Assembly (NCBI GenBank): GCA_946478675.1
Contig: CAMLEF010000138.1
Location: 1-10,651 of the forward strand
DNA from: an uncultured Flavobacteriales bacterium
GTDB taxonomy: Bacteria; Bacteroidota; Bacteroidia; Palsa-965
Direction of reading: 5' to 3'
Length of the DNA: 10,651 nucleotides
Shown piece after piece: positions 1 to 7,255 of this stretch. The number at the start of each line of letters is the position of its first letter. Within the stretch, counting starts at the first letter, position 1. The position numbers and the translations under genes are program-made. The notes under the pieces are model-generated. The model saw only the letters and a program-made list of their open reading frames with translations, had not been told where the DNA came from and made no database searches.

Positions 1-130
1 TCAAATGTTCGGTTCCCGAAAGGATCAGCTTGTTCTTCCGCGCGAACCTTCCCCACGTCAGCCAGCCGATTGTACTGATCAGGATCCGCTTGATAAAGAT
101 CAAATGCCCGAATGGATCACGACGCAACAT
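1..130 (-). CDS. Partial N-terminus, probable lysophospholipid acyltransferase family protein
   Basis: Reading the minus strand from the ATG at 130-128 gives 43 open codons running off the left edge. They begin MLRRDPFGHLIFIKRIL and end NKLILSGTEHL. I recognise the combination of an 'RDPFGHL' start, a hydrophobic stretch (about residues 8-27) and 'G-T-E-H-L' about 40 residues in as the N-terminus of Bacteroidota 1-acyl-sn-glycerol-3-phosphate acyltransferase-like proteins (PlsC fold), which acylate lysophosphatidate at the inner membrane. In that family the catalytic HX4D motif follows shortly after the 'GTEHL' segment, so it would lie just outside the window and cannot be confirmed. In-frame stop at 157-155 limits upstream extension to eight more codons without another ATG. 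The gene is divergent from the lipoprotein operon. The family call rests on recollection of a short segment; that this is coding is more certain than what it encodes. Confidence 0.6.
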   Translation of the reverse strand, partial: MLRRDPFGHLIFIKRILISTIGWLTWGRFARKNKLILSGTEHL

Positions 131-153
131 CGGGCGAAAGTTAAGAGTTAATG

Positions 154-214
154 ATTAACCACGGAGACACGGGGACACAGAGTTTCTCCGTGCCTCCGTG
201 TCTCCGTGGTTAAT
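154..214. repeat. 61-bp near-perfect palindrome (dispersed-repeat type)
   Basis: Two 29-nt arms (154-182 and 186-214) pair around a TTT loop at 183-185. The outer 19 positions pair perfectly (arm begins ATTAACCACGGAGACACGG). The inner part has only three non-Watson-Crick positions (173/195, 175/193, 179/189). Read as RNA from the minus strand two of these become G-U pairs, leaving one mismatch. The arm text 'ccacggagacacgg' resembles a word I recall seeing repeated in intergenic regions of many unrelated environmental bacteria. It sits between two divergently transcribed genes, so it is not placed as a terminator would be, and it has no T-tract. It more likely is a mobile or propagated intergenic repeat. 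Confidence 0.85.
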
Positions 215-260
215 CTTCGCGCGGTAGGATGCTTCGCTGTTATCTCACTATCTTTATCCG

Positions 261-944
261 ATGGCATTTTCCCGAATGAAACAGCTTTCTGCATTCCTGC
301 TTTTCGCGGGGATCGTCCTGCTCTCCGGCTGCTTCGAGATCGTGGAAGACGTCACGCTCCACAACGACGGCTCCGGCACGTTTCTCTACACCGTCAACAT
401 GAGCCAGAGCAAAGTCCGCCTCGACGGCATTCTCCAGCTCGACAGCACCAACGGCTACCGGGTTCCGAAACGCAAAGAGATCGACGACGATATTCTCAAA
501 GCGAAAAACTCATTGGAGAAAGCGCCCGGCATCACCAACGTGCAAACCACCACCGACTGGACGAATTACATCTACACGATCCGCTTCGATTTCAATTCGG
601 TCAACAACCTCAACCTCGCCGTCGAAAAATTATCGCAGGACCTCACCAGCGATCACCAGCGCATTCCCGAAGCGTCCGACAATTTCGCGTTCACCGGCAA
701 GATCTTCGACCGCAAAAGTCATTACGACGCCAAAACGCAAGCGAAGAAAATCACCGCGCAGGACAAAGAGATCCTGAAGAACGCCAGCTACACCTGCATT
801 TTCCGCTTCGACAGTCCCGTGCAATCCTGCTCCAACAAAAAAGCGATCATCTCGAAAAGCGGGAAATCCGTGATGCTGAAGATGAACATGCTCAACCTGG
901 CGCTCGGCCAGGAGTCCGTCGTTAACAAGATCACACTGCAATAG
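261..944 (+). CDS. Lipoprotein of unknown function (first gene of three-gene envelope operon)
   Basis: The 227-residue product has a lipoprotein signal peptide: hydrophobic residues 11-22 followed by lipobox L-L-S-G-C with the lipidated Cys at residue 24. It should therefore be anchored in the outer or inner membrane facing the periplasm or surface. Right after the Cys comes an acidic/beta segment with 'HNDGSGTF' (residues 34-41), then a mixed alpha/beta region. A C-terminal part has two further Cys (179, 190) that could form a disulfide. The lipid anchor plus 'DGSG' strand is reminiscent of LppM-like lipoproteins, but this is only a resemblance. An alternative start at 276 (MKQLSAF...) gives a more compact signal peptide and is equally plausible; no Shine-Dalgarno sequence decides between them. 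The next gene begins 5 bp after the stop, so the genes are almost certainly co-transcribed. No known function recognised. Confidence 0.88.
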   Translation: MAFSRMKQLSAFLLFAGIVLLSGCFEIVEDVTLHNDGSGTFLYTVNMSQSKVRLDGILQLDSTNGYRVPKRKEIDDDILKAKNSLEKAPGITNVQTTTDWTNYIYTIRFDFNSVNNLNLAVEKLSQDLTSDHQRIPEASDNFAFTGKIFDRKSHYDAKTQAKKITAQDKEILKNASYTCIFRFDSPVQSCSNKKAIISKSGKSVMLKMNMLNLALGQESVVNKITLQ

Positions 945-949
945 CCCCG

Positions 950-3004
950 ATGAAAAAGCTGACCGCTCTCCTGCTCTTTCTGCCTTTCCTGCTGCACGCG
1001 CAGCACCTGTCCACGCACATTCCTTCGCGCGCCACCTACATCGTTGCCATCAATCCCGCCGCGCACGTCGGCAATGGCGATGCTTCACAGGTCGGGCAGC
1101 TGGAAATGTTCACGCGCACGAACGAATTCGGCAGCAGCGGTTTCAATTTCCTCTACGGCGATGAAGATCTTTCCCCCGAACGGCAAACCGCGTTCAAGCA
1201 GCTCTTCGCCGATATTTTCACGAAGCCGGCCCTCACCGGCATCGATACTGCGGGCTCGATTTTTATTTTCCAGGACACACCCGATTCGATCCACTACTGG
1301 TGCTACCTGTTGCCGCTGAACAATTCCGCAGCGTTCAGCGAGTACGTCACGACAAAACTCTTCGATAAAAAACCGGCGGTCGACAAAGGCTCCGGTTTCT
1401 CCGCGGTGAATGCCGAGCGCATGTCCATCGGCTGGACGAACAGCTACGCGATCATCCTGCTCGCGGATTTCGATTACAGTCCTTCGCACGATGAAGATTT
1501 GTTTCTGACTACTGAACGGCGGGCCGACAGCATCATGGTGGCGGAACAGATGCAGGCGCAACTGGCGCTGGCCACCGACACGGTAATCAACGACAGTGTC
1601 AAAGCGGAACGCACCGCCGCATTGATGAAAGACGCAAACGCCACACTCGAAAAGCTCGCGAAGGATACGACGCCCGAAGAGCAGGTGTTCGTCCCGGACT
1701 ATAACGATCCGTTCGCAGATTATTTTTCCACCATCGGCAACGACGACAGCGTTCACGATTCGATTTTTCTCATTGGTGTTTTCCACCAGCTGAAAAATCT
1801 CATCAACCTCAATTACGAATCGTCGGTCGAATCGGTGCCGCAGTTCCGTACGGTCGAATCGGAAAAAGCGGCGGCGCTGTATTGGTACAATTACGGCGAG
1901 CTCATGCAGCAAACCTACGAGCGGAATATGCGACTGCGCCGCAGCTATTATTATTACCAGAATGCCGGCATGTCGCAGGACACGACGCTCATCGACAACA
2001 TGTGGGCGGGTTCGTACGTAGCGAGCCTCATCAGCTTCGAAGGCAACACCGCCACGATGGACCAGCGGATGTATTTCAGTCCGTCGCTGCAGGCGCACAC
2101 GAAAGGTCTTTACACCGGCCGCGTCAAACGCAAAATGTTCCGCTACGTGCGCGGCGAAAATCTCATGGGCTTCACGGCGATGTCGGTCGACATGGAGAAG
2201 TTCATGAAGTTCTACGGCTCCGTGTACCGCGAGATGCTCAGCAATTCTTTCGCCGGCATCTACGACAATTATTACCTCGCGGTCTGGGACATGTGCCGCG
2301 TGTTCCTCGATGAAAAAACGCTGTACAACCTGCTTGACGGCGATTTCCTGATGGCGGTGACGGACCTGAAACCGTTCACGTCGTCTTACATCACGTACGA
2401 GTACGACGATAATTTCAACAAGCAGGAGATCCGCAAGGAGCGTACGGAAGTGCGGCCGGAATTCGTGCTGGTGGCAGGCGTGGGCCGCATGAAAAAGGCG
2501 CAGCAGATCCTCGCCATCCTCGAGCGCATGAACGCCATCAAGAAGCAGAACAACAATTATTACCTCGTCAACACGCCCGGCGAATACGACCTGCGCATTT
2601 TCCTCGCGCTGCGCAAAGGCATGCTCATCGTCACCAACAACGAAGACCTCATGCTGCATCATCTCAAGCGCGGCTACGGCCGGAAAGAAGGCATGACGCA
2701 CAAGCTGCGCCGCCTCGGCCGCAAGAGCGCGCTGGTGGCATTCTGGGACGGACAAAAATCGTTCGAACTCGTGAAGAAAAACCGCAGCGAGAACCTCAGC
2801 GAAGAAGACAAAAAATCACTCGACATCCTCGAACGCGAAGTCAACAACAGCATCATCCTCGGCAAACGTTCGAAGGACGGCGTGCAGCGCATCGAGATGA
2901 AAGTCGAGCTGAACCCCGCAGCGGACGGCAAGCAGCAGACGAGCTTCGTGCGGTTCTTCCGTTTGCTGAACTCGCTCTTCCTCGTGCGGCAAAACCCGGA
3001 ATGA
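950..3004 (+). CDS. Large secreted envelope protein, DUF4836-like (paralogue of next gene)
   Basis: The 684-residue product has a type I signal peptide (KK at 2-3, hydrophobic 4-16, probable cleavage after HAQ at 18) and no other clear membrane segment, so it is probably periplasmic or outer-membrane associated. The mature N-terminus reads H-L-S-T-H-I-P-S-R-A-T-Y-I-V-A-I-N, and 'GIDTAGSIFIFQ' follows at 97-108. I associate this layout with DUF4836 proteins of Bacteroidota, a family without known function. A charged, acidic helical segment (about 177-265) has no counterpart in the downstream paralogue. A Tyr-rich stretch (RSYYYYQN, 331-338) follows. The clearest homology to the next gene is residues 477-525: 'YITYEYDDNFN', charged residues, then a hydrophobic strand and 'GR/SR' before a helix. 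The C-terminal 570-650 is strongly basic. The stop codon overlaps the next start by 4 bp (ATGA), suggesting translational coupling. The family assignment is tentative; that the gene is real is clear. Confidence 0.85.
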   Translation: MKKLTALLLFLPFLLHAQHLSTHIPSRATYIVAINPAAHVGNGDASQVGQLEMFTRTNEFGSSGFNFLYGDEDLSPERQTAFKQLFADIFTKPALTGIDTAGSIFIFQDTPDSIHYWCYLLPLNNSAAFSEYVTTKLFDKKPAVDKGSGFSAVNAERMSIGWTNSYAIILLADFDYSPSHDEDLFLTTERRADSIMVAEQMQAQLALATDTVINDSVKAERTAALMKDANATLEKLAKDTTPEEQVFVPDYNDPFADYFSTIGNDDSVHDSIFLIGVFHQLKNLINLNYESSVESVPQFRTVESEKAAALYWYNYGELMQQTYERNMRLRRSYYYYQNAGMSQDTTLIDNMWAGSYVASLISFEGNTATMDQRMYFSPSLQAHTKGLYTGRVKRKMFRYVRGENLMGFTAMSVDMEKFMKFYGSVYREMLSNSFAGIYDNYYLAVWDMCRVFLDEKTLYNLLDGDFLMAVTDLKPFTSSYITYEYDDNFNKQEIRKERTEVRPEFVLVAGVGRMKKAQQILAILERMNAIKKQNNNYYLVNTPGEYDLRIFLALRKGMLIVTNNEDLMLHHLKRGYGRKEGMTHKLRRLGRKSALVAFWDGQKSFELVKKNRSENLSEEDKKSLDILEREVNNSIILGKRSKDGVQRIEMKVELNPAADGKQQTSFVRFFRLLNSLFLVRQNPE

Positions 3005-4533
3005 TGAAACGCTTCCTGCGCATTTCACTGGTCGTTGTGCTCGTGCTGGCAGCCGTCGCGATGGGCGCGTGGTATTTCTTCCTGCGCCGCACCGTGCCCG
3101 CACACGCGCAGTGCATCCCGAAAAATGCGTTTGCCGTGGTTACGCTGAACGTGCGTGAGCTGGCGCTGGACCAACGAGGCGAAGCGCATCTCTTTCCCGG
3201 TATGGAGAAAAAAGTGCCGGAAGAGATCAACGTTCTTTTACGCGCCATCAAAGCCAACGACGGCAGCGGACTCAAGGAAACAGCCGACGTGCTCGCTTTC
3301 GGTTTCCAGGTGGATGAAGACGCTTTTTTCGGTGTCGCGATGGCGATGGACGACGAAAAGAAATTCGGCAGCCTCGTGCAGCAGCAGCTTTCGAAAAATT
3401 ACCGCATCCAATCGTTGGGCAATTCGCTCGTGCAATTCGACACGACGTCGGCGGTGATGGGATGGAACACGCAGTACGCGCTCTTCCTCTACCCGATCAG
3501 CAACAGCGATGCGAAAACCGTTGCCGCCTGCTGCACGAAGTTGCTCACGCAAACAACGAATGCGTCGGTGCTTTCATCGCAGGCGTTCCGTGAGCACGAG
3601 CTTTCAGCTTTCGATGCGGGCGTTTGGATCCAGGCGGAGCCGCTGCTGCATTTTACAAACGCAAAATTCCTGCGCACGTCGTTGTTCGGCGTCGACAATC
3701 TTTCTTTCAGCATCGACTTCCGCGAAGGAGAAACCAGCATCCGCCGTCTCACGCATTACAAGAGCGCGTCTATGCTTCCGCAGCAAGAAGAAGCACCGCT
3801 GCTCGTTTGCGATCCGAAAGAGATCACCGGTTTCGTGCAACTGAATTTCGATCCGAAAAATGCCGCGCTGGCCGATGATCTTGTCGATGGCGCCGCCTTC
3901 AACGCGCTGCCGTTTTCCGACGAAGAAGCGAAGACGTTGCTGAATTACATGAACGGCAACTGCACGCTGCTGCTGCACGATACGCTTCCGTATTCGCGCC
4001 GTTACATCACCTACAAATACGACGAGGATTTCAACCAGGTGACAGACACGGCGATGAAACGCGAAACGGAGCTGGCGATGACGTACGCCTTCGGACTTTC
4101 ACGCTCCGCAGAAAACGAGATCCGCACGATCATGGAACGCGACAGCATTCCTTACAGCAACAACGCGTGGACGATCGACGAAGGCGGACTGACGCGACGC
4201 ATGATGCTCACCGGGGAAACGCTGGTCGTCACCACCTGGCCCTCGTGCGATGGAAAGCTGCGGCCGCTTCCTGCGGACTGGCAAAGCCTCGGGTTAAGAA
4301 TCGATCTCGGCAAGCTTGTCAACAAAGGCGTATTCGATATCGTCGGATTTTTCTTTCCGCTGCTGGACGGATCATTTGCGCTGCTGGCGGAACAGCTCAC
4401 GGATGCTACCGCTACACAATCTGTATTGAACGGGATGATGACTTCTTCCGACATCCGCATCCGGATGAAGAATACGGATCTGAATGCGCTGGTGCAGTTC
4501 GAAGATATTTTCCGAAAGGGAATGCAGCGATGA
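3001..4533 (+). CDS. Membrane-anchored paralogue of upstream gene, DUF4836-like
   Basis: The 510-residue product starts MMKRFLRISLVVVLVLAAV, a basic n-region followed by a long hydrophobic segment (7-28) without a convincing cleavage site. It is probably an N-terminal inner-membrane anchor with a periplasmic body. It is paralogous to the preceding protein. Both have 'IP-x2-A-hydrophobic-V-x-L/I-N' just after the signal (39-50). Both have 'YITYKYDEDFN' (335-345; YITYEYDDNFN in the partner) followed by a charged stretch, an alternating hydrophobic strand and a helix. Near the C-terminus 'R-I-x-MK' (486-490) precedes a 'DLNALVQF' strand. It is about 170 residues shorter, mainly because it lacks the central charged segment. 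Start codons at 3001 and 3004 are both possible (ATGATG); either keeps it in contact with the upstream stop. It is the last gene before a strong terminator. No enzymatic motif is visible. Confidence 0.85.
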   Translation: MMKRFLRISLVVVLVLAAVAMGAWYFFLRRTVPAHAQCIPKNAFAVVTLNVRELALDQRGEAHLFPGMEKKVPEEINVLLRAIKANDGSGLKETADVLAFGFQVDEDAFFGVAMAMDDEKKFGSLVQQQLSKNYRIQSLGNSLVQFDTTSAVMGWNTQYALFLYPISNSDAKTVAACCTKLLTQTTNASVLSSQAFREHELSAFDAGVWIQAEPLLHFTNAKFLRTSLFGVDNLSFSIDFREGETSIRRLTHYKSASMLPQQEEAPLLVCDPKEITGFVQLNFDPKNAALADDLVDGAAFNALPFSDEEAKTLLNYMNGNCTLLLHDTLPYSRRYITYKYDEDFNQVTDTAMKRETELAMTYAFGLSRSAENEIRTIMERDSIPYSNNAWTIDEGGLTRRMMLTGETLVVTTWPSCDGKLRPLPADWQSLGLRIDLGKLVNKGVFDIVGFFFPLLDGSFALLAEQLTDATATQSVLNGMMTSSDIRIRMKNTDLNALVQFEDIFRKGMQR

Positions 4534-4544
4534 AATAAAAGAAT

Positions 4545-4595
4545 TAAAAAAGTAAACCTCGAAGGTTTTTGAAACCTTCGAGGTTTACTTTTTTA
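4545..4595. terminator. Bidirectional intrinsic terminator between convergent genes
   Basis: A 24-bp perfect inverted repeat (4545-4568 with 4572-4595) surrounds a 3-nt loop (TTG). The stem core is AACCTCGAAGGTTT. One flank of the stem is a run of six A (4546-4551) and the other a run of six T (4589-4594), so the hairpin carries a U-tract when transcribed from either side. It lies 12 bp after the stop of the plus-strand operon and 18 bp before the stop of the convergent marR-type gene, exactly where a shared terminator is expected. Confidence 0.9.
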
Positions 4596-4612
4596 TCTCC
4601 TATTATTTCTTC

Positions 4613-5044
4613 TTACTCAGCAGTCAGCGATTCGAGATTCGCCACGAACTTTTTCCGCTTCTCGATCTCCGCAAAAAACACGTCTTCATTTTTCTCCACC
4701 AGCGGACGCGCTTTCGCCAGCAGTTTTTTACCGGCAGGAGTCAGCACCACCGCAAACGCACGCGCATCGTTTCTCGGCGAGCGACGTTCCACCAGCTTCT
4801 TCCGCACAAGCAAGCGCATCACCTTCGACGTCATCATCACGTCGATGCCCGCCAGCCGCGCGATCTCCGCCTGCGACGAAACTTTTTTATCCGCAGGCAA
4901 AGCGTCGAGCGTTTCGAGCAGCAGGAATTGCACATGCGTGATGCCGGCAGGAGCCAGCGCGGTTTTCACCTGACGCTGCCAGGCGTTCGAAGCTTTCCAG
5001 AGCAGGAAGCCGCTGCGATTGAGATCGGGAGATGTTTTTGACAT
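4613..5044 (-). CDS. MarR family transcriptional regulator
   Basis: The 143-residue size is typical for MarR-family winged-helix repressors or activators, which bind DNA as dimers. N-terminal helix about 10-32 and C-terminal helices 104-140 would form the dimer interface. The winged helix-turn-helix spans about 36-103. 'THVQFLLLETL' (36-46) is the usual alpha-2 start. 'SQAEIARLAGID' (57-68) is the first HTH helix, with the recognition helix 'VMMTSKVMRLLVRK' (69-82). The wing is 'ERRSPRNDARAFAVVLT' (86-102) with its characteristic Asp-x-Arg. It then continues 'PAGKKLL'. There are no cysteines, so it is not a thiol-based redox sensor of the OhrR type; its ligand and targets are unknown. It converges on the three-gene plus-strand operon and sits in the same direction as, but separated by a terminator from, the upstream secretion operon. 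The ATG at 5044-5042 gives the expected N-terminus. Confidence 0.93.
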   Translation of the reverse strand: MSKTSPDLNRSGFLLWKASNAWQRQVKTALAPAGITHVQFLLLETLDALPADKKVSSQAEIARLAGIDVMMTSKVMRLLVRKKLVERRSPRNDARAFAVVLTPAGKKLLAKARPLVEKNEDVFFAEIEKRKKFVANLESLTAE

Positions 5045-5059
5045 GGGAGAACAAAATAA

Positions 5060-5085
5060 AAAATGCGTCCCGGAGAACGCATTTT
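5060..5085 (-). terminator. Intrinsic terminator of the adhesin-PorP-OmpA operon
   Basis: On the minus strand, 10 nt after the stop of the OmpA-family gene (5098-5096), a 9-bp stem AAAATGCGT/ACGCATTTT (5077-5085 with 5060-5068) closes an 8-nt loop. The transcript then continues into a T-rich tract (minus strand of 5051-5063). This is a short but well-formed rho-independent terminator. It lies only 15 bp upstream of the marR-type start codon, so marR needs either its own promoter in this 51-bp gap or within the OmpA gene, or readthrough. Confidence 0.8.
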
Positions 5086-5095
5086 GTGAGTCGTA

Positions 5096-7255
5096 TTATT
5101 TCTGCGGCATCTTGCCTTCCCACTTGTCCATGATGACGCCTTCTTTCACCGGGCGGAAAGCCGTGCGGCGGTTCTTCTGGTGCGCCGCTTCGCGTTCGTC
5201 TTTCGTCGGCAGCGCATTGATGTCCGCATCCGTGATCAGCGGTTTCGTTTCACCGTAACCTTTGGCGACGAGACGATCCGCTGAAATGCCTTTCGAAATG
5301 AGATAGTCGACGCAGCTCTGCGCACGCTCCTGCGAGAGGCGCATGTTGTACGTGTCGCTGCCGCGCGAGTCGGTGTGCGAAGAAATTTCCACGCTGATGT
5401 TATCGTTCAGCTCGAGGAACGCCACGAGATCATCCAGCACTTTTTTCGATTCGGGACGCAGCGTCGCTTTGTCGAAATCGTATTCGATACCGGGGATCAC
5501 GATGTCACCCTGCGGGATCGGCGTGAGGAAGAAATCGTGCTCGAACACTTTGCTGTCCGTGAGGCCGACGGTAGAAATATTCGTCGCGTCACCGAAGTAA
5601 TGGTTCTTCTGCGCTTTGATGTACAGCTCCTGGTTCAGCGTCAGCGACGATTCGTAATAACCGGCCGAATCAGTGATGATATAGATCGGCTCGGCATCAC
5701 CGCGGATATCTTTGAACGTAAGCAGCGCGTTGCTGATCGGCTCGTTTGTTTCTACGTCGTACACGTGACCGTGGATCGAAAACACGAGCGGCTCATTCGA
5801 GAACGAATACGCACGGTAGCAATACGCGCCGCCGCCCGGTCCGCAGGATTGACACGGCTCGCGGTCGGAAGAAAAATAACCGTGCTGCTGGATGCGGTCC
5901 ATCACGAAGTACGCATCGTCGCGCGAAGAGTTGAACGGCGCTTCGAGATTTTTCGGAATGCTCCAGGTCGAATCGTCACCGTTGAAGGAAGTTTTCACGA
6001 TGTCGAACCCGCCGAATCCGCCCATGCCGTTCGTGCTGTAGAACAGCGTGCTCGACGTGAAATGATAGAACGGCGTTACTTCGTCGTCTGCCGTATTGAT
6101 CAGCGGCCCCATGTTCTTCGCGGGACCGGTCGAATTTCCATTCTCATCCAATTGCACCGACCAGATGTCGAGGCCGCCTTGTCCGCCCTGGCGATCGGAG
6201 ACGAAATACAGCGTGCTTCCGTCGTTCGAGAGGAACGGCATCATGTTGCGGCAGCCGGGTGCATTCACCGACAGGTCCATTTTTTTCGGCGCGAGCCACG
6301 CGTCGTTCACGTTCTTCGACATGAAGATCGAACACTCTTTGCCGTCGTCGCTCCAGCGTGTGAAAAAGATGCTTTCTTTTCCGAACGACACCATCGCGGC
6401 GCCTTCGTTCTGCGGCGTGTTGATCGCGGACAGCTGGCTCGACACCGGCTGCGGTTTCATCCACATGCCGTTCATCGTTGCGGCGGTAAAGATGTCGGTG
6501 GAATACGCATCGAGACCGAGCTTCGTCATTTCCGGTGTCGATTGGTTGCCGGGTTTCGCTGCGGTAAGGAGAATATGCTCGGGATCGCCGTAGTATGTTA
6601 CTGCGAAAACAGCCGTGCCGGCATTGATCACGCTGTCCATGCGCGTCACGATCACTTCTTTCTTCACGCTGTTGGAATCCTGCGCGAAGGCACAGCCGAG
6701 GCTCGCGCGCGTCGCACGTTTGAATTCCGGTGAAGAAGGATCGAGCGGCTCGGAATATTTGTCAAACTGCGCGTGCGCTTCGGCGTATTTCGCATTGTTC
6801 ATCAGCGAATAGGCATACCAGTATTGCGTGTCCGGGAAACGTTTGTCGGGAAGAAACATCGCCTGGCGGTACCACAATTCGGCGTTGTCGTAATCGTGCA
6901 GCAAACGATAGCAATCGGCGATCTTGTGCGTGACGTACGTCGTGCGGCTGTCGTTTCCTTTGACGAGGTTCGGGTTCTTCAGCGTCGTGCTCGTATCGTT
7001 CGAAGCTTTCACGACGTTGGAAGAATCGACCACTTTTTTCGGCGGCGTATACGGGCGGCATTCGTACGGTGTCACGAGGTCACGATCGTTGTTGGGCGTC
7101 ATCGTCACGACGTGCTGGTAGCAGGTCAGCGCCAGCTTGTAATCTTTATTGTCGAATGCCTTATCACCGAACTCCAGCCACTCGCGGCGACTCTGGCCGA
7201 AGAGAGCGAGAACGGTAACAAGAACAAAACAGGTGGTCAGGGCAAAGCGCCTCAT
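5096..7255 (-). CDS. PorE-like T9SS-associated protein: TPR, beta-propeller, CRD, OmpA C-terminal domain
   Basis: The 719-residue product starts with a signal peptide (1-20/21, ...LALFGQ). Domains in order: TPR-like helices (about 24-165, with a polar insertion at 55-105); a five-bladed PD40/WD40-like propeller (about 215-485; blade ends TDIFTA 253, SIFMSK 309, LDIWSV 362, FDIVKT 417 and an unusual last blade). A carboxypeptidase-regulatory-like fold follows (491-578, 'IHGHVYDVETNEPISNALL'), then an OmpA-like peptidoglycan-binding domain (590-701). The last contains 'SHTDSRGSDTYNMRLSQERA' and 'KNRRTAF'. D629 and R644 have the same 15-residue spacing as the Asp/Arg pair that binds diaminopimelate in Acinetobacter OmpA. 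This order is that of PorE (PG1058), a T9SS component of Porphyromonas gingivalis. Role inferred: periplasmic link between an outer-membrane PorP-type protein and peptidoglycan. Its ATG overlaps the porP-type stop by 4 bp (ATGA). Bacteroidota carry many paralogues, so I give no symbol. A CxxC cluster at 468-479 is unusual. Confidence 0.93.
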   Translation of the reverse strand: MRRFALTTCFVLVTVLALFGQSRREWLEFGDKAFDNKDYKLALTCYQHVVTMTPNNDRDLVTPYECRPYTPPKKVVDSSNVVKASNDTSTTLKNPNLVKGNDSRTTYVTHKIADCYRLLHDYDNAELWYRQAMFLPDKRFPDTQYWYAYSLMNNAKYAEAHAQFDKYSEPLDPSSPEFKRATRASLGCAFAQDSNSVKKEVIVTRMDSVINAGTAVFAVTYYGDPEHILLTAAKPGNQSTPEMTKLGLDAYSTDIFTAATMNGMWMKPQPVSSQLSAINTPQNEGAAMVSFGKESIFFTRWSDDGKECSIFMSKNVNDAWLAPKKMDLSVNAPGCRNMMPFLSNDGSTLYFVSDRQGGQGGLDIWSVQLDENGNSTGPAKNMGPLINTADDEVTPFYHFTSSTLFYSTNGMGGFGGFDIVKTSFNGDDSTWSIPKNLEAPFNSSRDDAYFVMDRIQQHGYFSSDREPCQSCGPGGGAYCYRAYSFSNEPLVFSIHGHVYDVETNEPISNALLTFKDIRGDAEPIYIITDSAGYYESSLTLNQELYIKAQKNHYFGDATNISTVGLTDSKVFEHDFFLTPIPQGDIVIPGIEYDFDKATLRPESKKVLDDLVAFLELNDNISVEISSHTDSRGSDTYNMRLSQERAQSCVDYLISKGISADRLVAKGYGETKPLITDADINALPTKDEREAAHQKNRRTAFRPVKEGVIMDKWEGKMPQK

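Noticed and set aside
136..256. Bacteroidota-like -7 promoter motifs next to both divergent starts (TATCTTTA at 249-256 plus; TAACTTTC at 143-136 minus)
   Set aside because: Each differs from TAnnTTTG at the last base, lies only 4-5 bp before an ATG, and has no convincing -33 partner at the right distance. Too weak to list as promoters, though the first would favour the lipoprotein start at 276.
206..925. Plus-strand open frame of 239 codons overlapping the lipoprotein gene in another frame
   Set aside because: Arg/His/Gln-rich translation without signal or domain; the overlapping frame has a clear lipobox and fits the operon.
1085..2755. Long antisense open frame (556 codons) on the minus strand inside the 684-residue protein gene
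   Set aside because: It is fully covered by a gene with clear signal peptide and paralogue. The predicted product is a His/Arg/Val-rich composition with no domain. The frame stays open because the sense gene avoids TTA, CTA and TCA codons.
5375..6733. Plus-strand open frame (452 codons) antisense to the PorE-like gene
   Set aside because: Arg/Val/His-rich shadow of a well-conserved gene; no recognisable domain, and codon bias of the sense strand explains it.
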